Assembly: GCA_030704615.1 (NCBI GenBank)
Contig: CM060731.1
Span: 25,544,001 to 25,608,000 of the forward strand
Length of the DNA stretch: 64,000 nucleotides
Reading direction: 5' to 3'
Source: Takakia lepidozioides
Taxonomy: Eukaryota > Streptophyta > Takakiopsida > Takakiales > Takakiaceae
The notes beneath the pieces were generated by a model. That model did not search any database, was not told the origin of the DNA, and worked only from the letters and a program-made list of their open reading frames with translations. Both the position numbers and the translations under genes were made by a program. This document shows, piece after piece, positions 12,956 to 24,559 of the stretch (its first letter is position 1; every line of letters begins with the position of its first letter).

Positions 12956-13285
12956 CTAACTCATGACTGCCCACTTCTGAATCGTTTTCTTCAGCGGGTC
13001 AGTTTCGTGCAATCCAGCAGCTGCCTTCATGTAAGAGCTTCCATCAAGAATCCACTCCATGATGACTGCTGCCTCCATCTGACCTGGGTGGTGCTTCAGC
13101 TTGTGAGTTAATGGATCAGCAAACTCTTGCTTTCCTTGCATCACCTCGCAAAAGAGGGCTGAGAACCTCAGCAAGTAGGGCTAACACATTTCTATCGTAA
13201 CAGACCGTTGATGCCAAGCCTGACCCCACTGCCGTCCCATTAACAAGGGTGAGGCCCTCTTTTGGCTGCAGCTCAAAGGGCTTCA
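12956..13285 (-). pseudogene. PAL: Phenylalanine ammonia-lyase (PAL) fragment, frameshifted
   Basis: The minus strand reads [20 protein letters not shown] and [19 protein letters not shown]. After a frameshift near 13165 it reads [28 protein letters not shown] and [19 protein letters not shown]. This is the PAL core just downstream of the MIO active-site segment, which is itself absent; about 105 of ~700 residues remain. At its upstream end it fuses to a PPR scrap (MMREGVKP). PAL normally opens phenylpropanoid synthesis; this fragment cannot. Confidence 0.9.
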
Positions 13286-13309
13286 CCCCTTCGCGCATCA
13301 TTTGCTCAT

Positions 13310-13387
13310 ACGCCTGTACCTCTGTTTACCAACTTTGAAAGTCTCGAGGCTGAGCCAAACGCCCAGCCTAGTTATTGGGCAAACCAC
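13310..13387 (+). mobile_element. LINE 3'-region scrap
   Basis: Bases match the LINE sequence at about 38752-38830 ([13 protein letters not shown]...WANH) on the plus strand. The scrap lies between PPR copy B and the PAL fragment, and joins the PPR sequence at a short shared CCACCAGGCCTAC region. Confidence 0.8.
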
Positions 13388-14260
13388 CAGGCCTACCTGC
13401 CTACAAGCAGAGAGAAGAGAAACGAAGGTGATACCATCTGGCTTCAAGCCTTCCTGCTGCATCTGTTCAAATAGTTGGAAGGCCTCTGTACTACACCCAT
13501 GCTGAGCATATCCTGCAATTATGGCATTCCATGCTTGCTGAACCATATTTTCAAACACTTGACGTGCATCGTGAACACTCCCACATTTGGCATACATGTT
13601 AACAAGGGCATTGTCCAAGTTAATATATGACACAACCCCAGCTTTGTTACTATCAGCATGGACCCGCGTGCCCTTTTCCAGGGCCCCTAGACTGGCACAT
13701 GCATTGACAACAGAAACGAACGTGACCCTGCTCGGTGTCATCGCGTCCAGTTCCATTTGCTTGTATCTTGAAAGCTCAGCATCGCCATGCTCAACATATC
13801 CTGTAATCATGGCATTCCATGAGACCACATCTCGTTCAGGCATTTTGTCGAAAACCTGACGTGCATCTTTTCCGCTCCCACATTTGGCGTCAAGAAGGCT
13901 GTTCTCCACTTTAATACACGAAGAAATTCCAGCTTTCATTATGTCAACTGGACCTCTTCGGCCTTTCCCAAGTCTCCTACACTGGCACATGCATTGAGAA
14001 TGCAAATGAATGTTATGTTGTTGGGCATAACCCCTTCCTGTTGCATTTGTTCATACATTTTGAAAGCCTCTGTACCAGATCCATGTTGAGCATATCCTGC
14101 ATTGCACTCCATGAGGGCTTCATTTGCTCACACGTCTCCAAAGCCTCCATCCCGCGCCCCTGCTGTGCACACCCTGCCCCTTCATGTTGCATTTGCTCGT
14201 AGGTCTCAAAAACATCCCTGCTGCACCCATGCAGAGCACATCCTGCAATCACTGAACTCC
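13388..14260 (-). pseudogene. PPR (PLS-class) pseudogene, copy B
   Basis: A long minus-strand frame holds the PPR motifs RDVVSWNAMITGYVEHGDAE, VTFVSVVNACASLGALEKG, NMYAKCGSVHDARQVFENM and AWNAIIAGYAQHGCSTEAF, ending FVSLLSACRQ where the LINE scrap begins. Upstream scraps (MIAGCALHGCSRDVFETYEQ) continue to about 14260. It lacks a start and the E/DYW domains and is nearly identical to copy A, with small indels. A local duplication followed by decay is inferred. Confidence 0.85.
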
Positions 14261-14398
14261 AAGGGGCAAAATTTCATTTTGCCATATTGTTGAAACTTGA
14301 CATGCATAGTTCATGCTCCCACATTCGGCATACATGTCAGCAAGGGCAGACTCCAGTAAGCGCTAATCCAGTTTTAACAAGGTCAGCGTGGATCTCTA

Positions 14399-14600
14399 AT
14401 CAGGCAGAGATTGAAACACGGCCTGGCAAGACCAAGCTGACTCTCGCAAGAACCTTGTAAACATCAGGAAGAATACCAAATCATGGTACTAACAGGAGGC
14501 AGAGATTGAAACACAGCCTGGCAATAACCTGTTGTGTGTGCTGCTTGTGTCTGTAGTCAGATAATGTCGGATCGATCTATGAATCTGGACCCACACTCGA
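14399..14600. repeat. Dispersed repeat module R1, copy 1
   Basis: It shares CAGAGATTGAAACACGG..., the AGAACCTTGTAAACAT block and the GTCTGTAGTCAG(A/G)TAATGT block with 19440-19650 and 27560-27855. The GGCAGAGATTGAAACAC part occurs twice here (about 14402 and 14493). Confidence 0.75.
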
Positions 14601-14649
14601 TCCCTGCTCCTTCAGCTATCCATGCATGTGCTTGCATGGTGAACGATGG

Positions 14650-15035
14650 CGGAAAACGCAGAGCTCCTGCAGTTCAAGAAGATCAAGATCCGGGCATTGC
14701 GGGCAGTTCCAAAAACATTGGCGCGGCGATTTCTATTGGTCTATTTCTCACGGGCCGTTCGGGTAGATTTCAAAGAAATTGACGACGATGATGTGGCGAC
14801 GATGACGTGGCGACGAAACGTGGCGATGATGATGTGGCACTATGGCACCCTATTCCTGCTCTACGCTAAATTAGCTTCCGACCTTCGGTCGTCGCTAGAA
14901 CTAGGGCTTCGCGTTGCTCCGCACTACTAGCGAAAAATTCTGAGAACTTTCACAAAAAGGGCCGGGACATCCGCATGGTGTTACATAGACACATCTGATG
15001 TTTCATTGTTTCACGGAAGAAGAATGGCCGTTCAA
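14650..15035. repeat. Dispersed repeat module R2 and right flanking direct repeat
   Basis: The stretch 14650-14935 matches 27905-28165: a GGGCAGTTCGGG-like block, GACGACGATGA runs, then CCTTCGGTCGTCGCTA. The stretch 14898-15035 matches the left flank 8855-9005. An open plus-strand frame of ~94 codons (14646-14930) lies within it and matches no known family. Confidence 0.75.
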
Positions 15036-16060
15036 TCTCAATACTATGAACTAAAAGATAATCCCGTTACCCGCATATAGTGGGGAGGTCTGCACCTCGA
15101 TGTATATTAAGTATGGCTTGGCCGGTTTCCTACAAACAATATAGAGCATGGTGGGCGATGTGGCAGGTCTGCATCCCTTGGTACTTGGACTGGATGAGAA
15201 GAGGTTTAGCCAATCTGATGTGTGATGCACCTGCCTGTCTACCCCAGAATTGAATGGGATGGTGTTGGTTGGGATTGTGGGAAGGTGGTTGTGATAAATC
15301 TGTGAGTGAATTGTCAATCCCATATTGCAGCCACTGCATTGAATGTGTTGGGGAAAACAAGGGAAGCTCTTGAAGTGATGTCTTAGATTGATGCGGCATG
15401 ACAAATTCGAACTTTGACTTCAAACAGATGGGTGCATGACATTAAACCAGATAAAAGTGTAGACATTTTCTTTCTACACCTATTTCTGTCTTCATCTCCT
15501 TCAATCACTAAATTCCTCTGAGACAAATTGTGAGTTGATTGCAGGCCCAGAGCTGCTGCTGACTTCCACATTGACTGGTGACCTCCCAACAGAGTGCTAA
15601 AACCTTGGCTCCTTACTGTCATTTCTATCTGCCTTTCAAATTGTTGGAAAGTTGTGAGCAAAGATAATGGATCCAATGGGAGTGGCAACAGCAACCCAAG
15701 GCAGAGAAGTAACTGGTTTTCTGACATGTTCCTCTTAGACTTTCAAATTCTAACTGGCTTGCATTCCACATCCAATCAGCTGATGCTACCTCTACTTCCA
15801 CACGATTCAGTCTCCTACATGTAAAGAACGCCACTATTCCAATAATACATATGCAACTATGAACAAGATAATAGTTGGAAAGTTAACAGATCAGGGATCG
15901 TTCTCAAATTCGCACACAAAGAAAATGGGGAGAGGTGCAGTATGGCAGGCACAGGATATTATGTGCAAAAGATATGGTATGTATCACTTTTGCAACTTTG
16001 CTCGAGCATCGAAAGGGCCAGGATCAAAGCCTGGAATCACTTCATTATTGGTGAGGTAAC
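15036..16060. other. No gene recognised
   Basis: Several 60-115 codon open frames overlap on the minus strand but carry no recognisable motif. Confidence 0.4.
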
Positions 16061-16199
16061 CGTATCCATCTTCATGATTAATTAGCTAATGGTATGGCTT
16101 GCATTCTCTACAGTACATGTACCGAGTAATCGATCATTTTTCATTGCCAGACCACGACAGTAGCACACTTTCCTGTATCTTTTTCTCATAATCTCCAAC

Positions 16200-16480
16200 C
16201 ATTATACCAATACCCTGCTCCAAGTAAATATGATATCCAGTTCAGGCATTTTTATACATCCACCTTGGTCTCGCACTTGGCATGCATGTTGACAAGGGTG
16301 TTGAGTAGAGAGTTGTGTGGATTGAATCCCATTTCTGATGATATGGCAGTGCACCAGCTCTCCCTCTGCTGGGCCTTTTATGCTGATGCACTTTTGCAAG
16401 AGACAGGAATAAGTATTCTGCAGCAATGCCTTGAAAGGTTCAAGATGTCCAGCACCTCTGTCAAATGTCTGCAATGTGTA
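16200..16480 (-). pseudogene. PPR N-terminal remnant
   Basis: The minus strand reads TYSCLLQKCISIKGPAEGEL and VHCHIIRNGIQSTQL, the usual first PPR block of PLS proteins. After a frame change it reads NTLVNMHAKCE. It is isolated from other PPR blocks. Confidence 0.7.
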
Positions 16481-17054
16481 CTCACATCCCCACAAATGCT
16501 GGAAGAGTTGTTGTTGACTCCCTCTCTTGGTCCTCATTCAAAAGCCGTCGAGTGCAGGTGTCCAATCAAGCAACTGTGCCTCATTCAACTAACATTTCTG
16601 TCTGCTTGAGGTGGAACTCTTATATGATCCACTAAACAGTACCCTATCTCCTGTCGGCCTGGGGTTCCATGGTGCACATTGACAGATTGTGATTGATCTT
16701 GTGCCATGGCAGATAAATGACCAACCCTCAATCCAAAGGCCCGCCTGTGTGCCATTCTGAGTCTGGTGATCTTGATCCTCTTCTTGACTGAATTCAGAGC
16801 TTTAACCACCACCTTCTCTGCTTTAATCACAGAAGCTTAAAGCCTCTAAACGGGGAACCCGAAATGCTGCTACCAAGGAAGTCAACCGATACCAAAAGTA
16901 GAAACCGCTTGTAACAAAGAGCAGAATTGTGGTTGATTTTAAGCTACCTGATACAATACTGTTGTCAGCATCACAAACCCTCCCTCACCATCTGCCAGAG
17001 CTGATAGTTTCTCCTTGATAGACCTGTGCACGATTACTGCCCCAACATCAGTAC

Positions 17055-19014
17055 TTAGCCAGCAACTGGTGGCTCTGCTGTGGTGATGGCGCTCTGTCCA
17101 GCAGGTGAATTCGCCAGCCCTCGGGGTGGGGGCATCATCTCCAGCATCTTGCTTGCATGCTCGTAAAAACTTGCCAAGTTGGCCCCCAAGTTCTTGGCAA
17201 TAGAGTCCTGGAGCAAAATCAGGTAGGTGTCATGCGTATCCTGCTGTGTGGCCAGAGTGAGCGCAACCCTAGACTCCATAGCTCCAAGGTCGTTCTTTAT
17301 TTCGTTCTTGATTGAGATAGCATGGGTTGCCAATTTTTGGTCGATTTCGGACATCATTGCCTCGTGCTCTTGCTTGGAGCTGGTGCCTGTCTTGATGTTG
17401 AGAGACTGCACAGTGTCCGCTAAAGCTTGATTAATATTGGCTACCCGCAGCCTCTCCAGAATGCCGGCTGCGGAGGGTGTAGCCCCGCTCAGACTGTTCG
17501 TGTGGGGTTCGAATGTGACATACTTGTCAATGACAAGTATATGAGGCCGATTACACCACTGGGTGTACACAATTGGATTCTTGCAGGTGATTAGATCAAG
17601 ACCTGTGTGCTTGACTTTCTCGGTTCTGGCTAACTTGCCGAAATGAATGTGCTCCAGGTTGTCTTTGCCCATGATGTCGCGAATTGCCACTTCAGTTGCA
17701 GTCTGTGAGTGGAGTGGGTTGAGGGTCTTGAGCACCAACGTGAGGGCGTCCCTCTCTGCTACAATCTCTTGTTGTGATGCAGCTTGTCCCGTCATACTGG
17801 TCCTTCTTGTGCGAACCACTGGCTTGATCAACGTGTGGTTTACTTGCACTCCCTGAATCAGCATCCGCTGCCTTGTGTCTTCTGCAGCCATGTAGATGAA
17901 GTAGAATGATGTGTCTGGGCCCGTTGTAGACATACATGATTTCGTATTCGTCACCGCGGTAGTATGTTTCCACAATGGTATGCATGGTTAGCTTAAAGCT
18001 GGTTGTACCCAGCAGAGCTTCGCTTGACATGTAGAGCGATAGATGATCTGGTGAGGCAGGGAGGTCAAACGCCTTCTCGATTTTACCTCTTCTTGGTACA
18101 CCGGAGGCCATTTCCAATACAAAGGCCCTGTCGCCTCGTAAGAGAGCCAGCCCGTCTGTGTGTGGGTGAAGTAGCTCGACCTTTAGTAGCCCAGACCAAT
18201 TCTTGCTTCCGTGTTTCGTGTACGCAGTAAGGGGTGAGTATAAGATCTTCCCGAGAGGGATGTTCATTGATTCGAATCGCTTCCGTGCTGCTCTGTATAG
18301 GGCCTGCGCTTTGGGCTTATCGAAGTCTTTGTCGAATCGTATCATCATGTGCGGAGGGGATAGCGGTATCCCAGACACCGGATTCAATTGGGTGCCCTTG
18401 GACAGTTATGTAAGTGGGTATAGTTGGCCCTCTCGCCCGTCCGGTCTTGTTGCTGGGAAGAGAAGTTGAGGCACCCTTGGGTAGGAATTGAGGCAGTGTT
18501 GCATATCATAGATTTTTGCATGGTAGAGGCCCAAGCTTTGGAGCTCGAAGCCCGACCGCTCCTCGGTGACATAAGGGGCATTGGAATCTTCCGCGATTTG
18601 TTACAGTGTCGGGTGTCCCATCCATAGTTGAGGGGTGGTGTAGGAGCTTGATGTGTTCCTGACTTGTAGAGGACCGGACTCAGCGAGTCCCCGGGACTTC
18701 TTAGAGTCTGAGTGACTGCTGCCCATGTCACTGTCAAATTTGCTTGAAGTTCGTTTGGTGCGGAGATTGATTGCCTGCATATCTGCCAGTGCGTTGGGTG
18801 CTGTGGGAAGCATGCGCTTGAGTGTACGTGTATATGGTGGTGTGATATCTGCTTGTATGGCATCGGTTTGCTTGTGCCCCCCCTTGGATGGGCTGTGTGT
18901 CGACTGTTCGTGGGCACCGGGCTCGGCGGCAAAGTATTGTTCTTCGGACGGGTGCATATCACTGGCGGCCACTTCTTCCTCGGGAAGGTACTCCATGTCT
19001 TTGTCGTTGTCCAT
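17055..19014 (-). pseudogene. Unknown ~650-codon protein, degraded; possible transposon gag/ORF1-like
   Basis: From ATG at 19014 to the stop at 17055, one frame runs with two in-frame TAA codons (18601-18603 and 18406-18408) and one single-base frameshift near 17930. The N-terminal ~130 residues are acidic and Ser-rich (low complexity). The middle is well ordered (DGLALLRGDRAFVLEMA, LGTTSFKLTMHTIVETYY, YMAAEDTRQRML). Next comes an RNA-binding-like segment (HIHFGKLART, YVTFEPHTNSLSGATPS), a C-terminal helical region (ILERLRVANINQALADTVQS...) and a Pro-rich tail. I do not recognise the family. The domain order suggests a transposon nucleic-acid-binding protein, but that is inference. Repeat module R1 lies upstream. 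Confidence 0.6.
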
Positions 19015-19216
19015 GATGAGCTTCCGTGAGATAACACTATGCAAAGGGGGATTGCACACTGGCTTTCTTACTACGGGTCACTATGTGGGATTTGAGACTA
19101 GACTATTTCTGTATGCTGCCTGCACCTTTCAGAGTGCTTCCTAACTTTGAGCTAGACATACGTAAGTGGGTATTGGTGATTGTGAATTGGGGCAGGGTAG
19201 GTAGCTGTGGTGGGAA

Positions 19217-19650
19217 TTAGTCTGACTTGGGGGTGAGGGCGACAGGGTGTAGAGGCTGCGTAGCAAGAGCGGAGACTAGTGCAGCATGAGTAAGGCAAAG
19301 CGAAGTGGGGAGTGTGGGGGCAGTGCATTCTGTTGGGCTATCTGTATGGGTAATATTGGTGTGTTTGAGGTGATTGTGGCATACTTGGTAAGTGTCCCTG
19401 CTCAGATTGTAAATTGGAGCAGGGCCGAGTTTGATGAGAGGAAAAACAGGCTGAAATAGGTCGAAGAAGGTGCCCTCACCACATTGTCCTTGACCATGTG
19501 TCATGACCCATGGAGGATTTGGCCGACCATCAACCAAAAAGGACCTCTTGTGTGTGTTGCTTATGTCTGTAGTCAGGTAATGTTGGATTGGTCTGTGAGA
19601 ACCACCACGGTGCGCATGCAAAGATTGAAACACGGTCTGCGAAGATGGTT
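19217..19650 (-). repeat. R1 copy 2 with a minus-strand open frame upstream of the unknown protein
   Basis: The stretch 19440-19650 matches R1 at 14399-14600 and 27560-27855 (CCCTCACCACATTGTCCT, GACCATCAACC, GAACCACCACGGTGC). On the minus strand a 138-codon open frame (19217-19633) runs through it toward the unknown gene; it is Thr/His-rich and has no recognisable domain. It may be the 5' leader of the same element. Confidence 0.6.
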
Positions 19651-20155
19651 TGCAGGATGGACAAACTTCTTCACATCTTACATTAAGTATTAGATAATGT
19701 CAATGTGGAGGAGCATTATCGAGAATAATCCGAGCTGCGGGAGCAGCTAGTTTGCGAGGATTATATGAGATTGCTTTGACGGATGGACATGATCTTACTT
19801 AATATGTCGGTATGGCTATTTGTCATTCAACGATTCATCCAAAACGGGTTTTCATCCAACGTATATGGAGACACCTGCATATGGAGACAATTATCGCTAA
19901 TAATATCATACCTGATTTAGGGAGACTACTATTAAGAAAAGGCACACCTTGCGATTGCGGTTGTCCCACTATCGTGAAAGTACTCATAATCTGTGAACGT
20001 CTCCATCTGCGAATCGCGAGAGATCAGTTGCTGGTATTGTTGAGCAAGGGATCTGCTGTGTGCCACAGACATCAATTTCGCTGCTCAGAGAGGGAGAGGT
20101 GCTTCTGGGTTTGCTCTAGGCTTGCTCTAGGCTGGAAACTAGTAGGCACCAGGTC

Positions 20156-20466
20156 CTGTAGCAAGAAAGGCTCGAAATAATAACCTGAACACAACGTCTG
20201 TTTGGCAGACTGATTGGCTCAGAAATCCGTATGCGAGGCTGCTGCAATATTTTCAATCTATAAATCCAGTGGATCTTGCCTTGAGTTTTTGATGCCCAAT
20301 GTGCAATGAATTCAGTAGGTAGTTTGACTGCTAGGAACATTATCTGGTGTGGCAGGTATGAGCCCATGTGGTACATGCTGGGGAGCCAGTACTTTTTGCA
20401 TGCATATGGCCCAATTTATGCTGTGTCTTCCGTGGTGGCAGGTCTGTCAGTTGCTAGAAATGACAG
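20156..20466 (+). pseudogene. GT31 beta-1,3-galactosyltransferase fragment (3' exon)
   Basis: An exon at 20356-20466 reads YEPMWYMLGSQYFLHAYGPI then YAVSSVVAGLSVARND, bounded by GTGTGGCAG| and |GTATTG. It is the exon that should follow the GLKW exon found at 23788-23887; the phase (G+TAT) fits exactly. The preceding intron segment 20156-20355 is duplicated at 24119-24346. The exon therefore lies ~3 kb upstream of its own 5' partners on the same strand. The later conserved part (NEDV...) was not found. Confidence 0.85.
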
Positions 20467-21921
20467 GTATTGTTGTCATGAAGCTCCTAGTTTATTAAAA
20501 GTCTCATTGTATACTCTACTTGTGGGAATCAGGCCATAATCTGTGACTACACTTTACTGTCACGACTTGATTTTGAGGTGCAATGAGTGAACATTTCAGT
20601 ATTACTGACTGAGTGGGAGTGTCCTTTGAGCTCGAAGGTGGAAATGTCTCCAGGACCTGTACCTCATCTGAGATGAATAAAATCTGTGTAGAATTTCTAA
20701 ACTACGCAGAGGAAAGGTGATTGAATCAACTTGGAGAGGTCATATCTCAAGCTGTGATTGTTTGTAAGTTTAAAAGAAGGTCCGAGACCTTCTTTTAAGG
20801 GCAGGTCAAGGGTTTAAAAGTTCACGAAGGTCCGCCCTCCAATTCGGAAATGGGCATGTTTGGAGACTCAACCTCTGGATCTTCCTGAAAATTTTCTGAC
20901 ATATCTAGGAAGTGCCTGCCTAATTCAAAGGTGAAATTCTCGCTTGGATGAGAGAGGGGGTCTAATGTGCATAGTGGGCCTGTTTATCAGAGTTTCTCAA
21001 AATGCTGGAGGCAGTTAGGGTCAAGACTATTTGAAATTGTTGACAATGGAGATCGACTCATAACAAATCTGAACCTCGGGGTAGAAAAGCTCGCTGGCAA
21101 AAAGTGTACATAATATTATTTTGCCAGGAGTGCGCTTATACAACAGTTGAGAATTAGGTTGTGCAAGCATACCTACTAAAACAAGTGTTCCGCAACAATT
21201 GATATAAAGGATCACGTTAGTACTGTGCATCTGGTGGTCTTTACCATACATGAGATATGAGTTTGGGAGCCCCACTGAAGTCCTAAATGATTAGACACCA
21301 TAGGATCCGTTCTTCAACAAAATCCACTGGCAAACATTACAAATATAGGAAGGGAGGTCTAATGTCAGCAAGCAATTTGTTCTCTAATCCTGCGTTGGAA
21401 ATTACATCAAGAGGGGGGGAAGGCCCTGTAACTCATATTAGAGTGGTGTCCTGGGAAAAATAACCAGGCATACATGGTAAACAATCGGGTAATACCCAGA
21501 CAAGTTAGGAGCCTCGAAGGGCAAGCTAGTCTATATCCTCAGACCACGGCTCACTGTGGGACAGCTAGCTACTAGCCGCGGTTGTTCTGAACAAATACAC
21601 TGCGAGCACTTAGAGCGCGCAGAGACCACCTTCATCTCGAGCAGCGAGAAAACTGAAGGATGTACCAGAGATGAAGCCATGTCTTAATTAAGGCAGCCAA
21701 CTATAAGACCTGAAAACAGGCCTGAGTCCAACTAGCTAATCATCAGTTTCCAACAATAAGCTTGCGCGGCCTGATCCCAGTACACAGCCAGAATTGAAAC
21801 CATCGTGACTGATCCATTGTCAAGGCAGGGGCAGAGATGACGATAAGTCTTCAGCGCTTCTGCCTGAGTGCCTCAAAATTCAGATGTGAAAAATTCAGAT
21901 GCAGCATGTCAAGAGTATATG
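20467..21921. other. Intergenic, no gene recognised
   Basis: No continuation of the galactosyltransferase and no other recognisable coding sequence. Confidence 0.45.
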
Positions 21922-22593
21922 TTAAGTGGTGAGGCCCTGCAGAAAGGGACGTTGATCCAGAATATGAGGTAGCATCTGGTAGAATGACAATGGTCTGGAA
22001 CAGACACCATATTGAGCGTTCCTGCACCTTGCGTCCTTTTCAGCCTGCAAGTAGTTGATAGCTTTGAAGAAATCATCTGTGAAGGCGGGCACATGCTCAA
22101 CGGGCACACGATCAGCTCGATCGACTGTTCGTCTCTTCCGCAATTTTCCTCCCAGTGTGAATTTGAACTTGATCTTCCCATCAGGGCTGTCGCAGAGCCC
22201 ACTTCTACATTCACAACGCGGCTGGCCTTTGGTGATGGATCCGTTGTTCCAATAGAGGAACTTAATCTTGTCAGACAGACAGCGAGGACACTTCTTCTCC
22301 AATGGATGAAGCTCCAGAAAACGCTCAAGCTCGGCCGTGTCTCCTGCCTCACCTCTTTTTCTTTTCTTGGTTGTTGCTTGCTCAGAATCGGCCGCCATTC
22401 GTTCAACTTCCTGCAGAGCAAGGTCTTGCGTTGCCTGAATGTCAGGGATCTCTCCACCATAGATCTTTGGTGCAAGTTCACCAGGTTGTTGCTGTTGCAG
22501 TGGTCCAATCTCACCATCGGGACCTTTGACGAAATCCTCTAGAAACTGCATCCAATCTGTCTCATCAGTGTAAGTTTCTGCAAATTCCCCCAT
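21922..22593 (-). CDS. Dof-like zinc-finger protein (divergent)
   Basis: The first ATG of the frame is at 22593, giving 223 residues; the frame is open a little further upstream without another ATG. Residues 1-70 are acidic with a Gln run. KKRKR (76-80) is a likely nuclear signal. The finger starts KCPRC (Cys102, Cys105), then 21 residues including YWNNGS and QPR, then Cys127. The C-x2-C-x21-C spacing and the YNN/QPR motifs are those of Dof DNA-binding domains. The second half differs: Cys127-x-Cys129-x4-Cys134 instead of C-x2-C, and GGKLRKRR in place of GGxLRNxPxGG. It is probably a nuclear DNA-binding protein. A splice donor near the C-terminus (AG|GTGCAGG) could change the last ~40 residues. 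Confidence 0.6.
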   Translation of the reverse strand: MGEFAETYTDETDWMQFLEDFVKGPDGEIGPLQQQQPGELAPKIYGGEIPDIQATQDLALQEVERMAADSEQATTKKRKRGEAGDTAELERFLELHPLEKKCPRCLSDKIKFLYWNNGSITKGQPRCECRSGLCDSPDGKIKFKFTLGGKLRKRRTVDRADRVPVEHVPAFTDDFFKAINYLQAEKDARCRNAQYGVCSRPLSFYQMLPHILDQRPFLQGLTT

Positions 22594-23432
22594 GAAGCGC
22601 GCAACGACGAGCCGATGCACACACACATGCGCCACCCCTCAGCACCAAAGTCTCAGGCGTAATGAGGATAGCAGTGTGGATCATACCCGCGCACAAGTAT
22701 GATTTGGAGTGTTTCCTTTGAAGGACAATAGGCCACATTTCCTAGTTAAGACACTGAGCTGTCGAGAAACGGGCCCTCGTCTTTCCCAGGTGTTTTCCCA
22801 GGTTAAAAGTTTCACATCAGTTTACACTTTTCACTTTTCACTTTTCAATTAACACTTTTCACTTTTCACCTGGGCAGGGAACTCATGTTGGATGTTTTGT
22901 GGGAGATGTATGCAGCCTTGAGAAAGCCACAGGACTAGCGTTCAGATTTGTATAGGGCATACTAGTGACTCCAGGAAAATGAGGGCACTGGAGGAGGAGA
23001 TTGCAACGACTTCATTCGCATTGATGTTGATGAAAACTGCCACAAGCTTACGCTCAAACGTATCCCTCTCTCTCTCTCTCTCTCTCTAACTAAATTTCAG
23101 CAGTGCTCGCATGAACTGTTTAGAGGCTGTGGGACTTACTTGGTGGGACCCCCTTTCACTTATCTCTTCAGTCGAAGAGTAAAGCCTTTTCCTACATCAG
23201 CCTCTCCTACCCTCTCCCTATCCCTGGAAGCTCTGGGGCCTCTTCTGTAGGCCACCCCTTCATTATTTGGTTCTGATGTGAATATTGTATATGTCTGAAA
23301 TCTTCCAAACACATTGCTATGACTGTGGGCTATTCAATCAATTGATTTACCCTAATCTTTAATCGAGGAGCCATAATTCCAATAGCACCCTGATGTACCT
23401 GCTGAGATGGAGTGTGATGGATGGCAATGCAG
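22594..23432. other. Spacer with a (CT)n microsatellite
   Basis: Contains CACTTTT-type repeats (22815-22866) and a (CT)n tract at about 23066-23089 that has no LINE beside it. No gene recognised. Confidence 0.5.
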
Positions 23433-23887
23433 GTTGGCTTTTTTCAAAGCAGTGTACATGCTCTTTGCCGCTGACTTCTATGTCAAGGCAGACGATGACA
23501 TATATTTGCGGCCAGGTACTATGCTGACATGGCCCATTCGAAAACGAACAAGACAATAGGGGGGGAAAAGTGTTCGCCCTTTACAGCCACATTGAGTAGG
23601 GTGCTGCTTCTGATGGGTTTCCTTTGATAAACTATTAGCTCCTTGGATTGCAATGACAGTAAGATCAAACTTTCTTCAGGTGCAGCTGTGCACAAGTTTT
23701 TTGGGATGGCTTCATTGGCTCACTGCACTGGATGTGTCAAAGCAATCAACTGTATCATGGTAGCATTCTAGTATAGTATATGTGCAGATCGGTTGGCTAC
23801 TTTGTTGGCCAAGGAACGACCGAGTCGTAGGACATATCTGGGATGCATGAAAAAAGGCCCTGTTATCACAGATCCGGGCCTCAAATG
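23433..23887 (+). pseudogene. GT31 beta-1,3-galactosyltransferase fragment (internal exons)
   Basis: Exon A (23433-23515) reads [19 protein letters not shown] then DDDIYLRP, with the DDD metal/UDP-sugar motif of GT31 enzymes. Exon B (23788-23887) reads [20 protein letters not shown] then [13 protein letters not shown]. The G|AT junction (Asp) and GT-AG borders are intact. Such enzymes add beta-1,3-galactose in the Golgi. Upstream exons with the signal anchor are absent, and the following exon is truncated (see 24119), so this piece is not a working gene. Confidence 0.85.
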
Positions 23888-24118
23888 GTATGTTTACCCT
23901 GTATGCAAGAGAATATATCAATAATGTGAACATTTGCTCATGATGGTCAATCAGATGGCTTGCTCTTGCCTGGGGCTTTTAAACTTCCCAGTGCTTGCTG
24001 TTGCATGCTTCGCTCAGAATTTTTGCATCATTGTGAACCCTCTTCTCCATTATGCTGACATCATCAACATTATCATGTCTCTCCCACTCAGATTCCCTGC
24101 AATGATGGTGCCTTCAGG

Positions 24119-24374
24119 CTGTAGCAAGAAAGGCTCGAAATAATAACCTCAACACAGCGTCTGTTTGGAAGACTGATTGGCTCAGAAATCCGTATGCTCT
24201 CGCTAAGTCCAAGTCTAGTCTCAGCAAATTAAGAGGCTGCTACAATATTTTCAATTTACAAATCCAGTGGATCTTGCCTTGAGTTTTTGATGCCCAATGA
24301 ATTCAGTCGGTTGTTTGACTGCTAGGAACATTATCTGGTGTGGCAGGTATGAGCCCATGTGGTACATGCTGGAG
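24119..24374 (+). repeat. Duplicated galactosyltransferase intron and exon start
   Basis: This matches 20156-20387 with indels (a ~30-bp insertion near 24207 and a small deletion near 24298). It includes the splice acceptor GTGTGGCAG and the first codons YEPMWYML of the next exon, after which homology stops. It is the truncated second copy of the exon whose full version is at 20356. Confidence 0.85.
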
Positions 24375-24559
24375 AATGATCGCCTTGATAAAAAATAATT
24401 GTCTTGATATTGATATCTGTTTTCAATGTTTTACACAGTCTGTTCAAATATTTACCAAACTATGGTTTTAATTGGTATTTTCTACGTGTAAAGCACATCT
24501 TGGCAGGATCTCCTGATTACTGAATGCTCAAGCTTCTCACATTCATGTTCATTTCTCAT

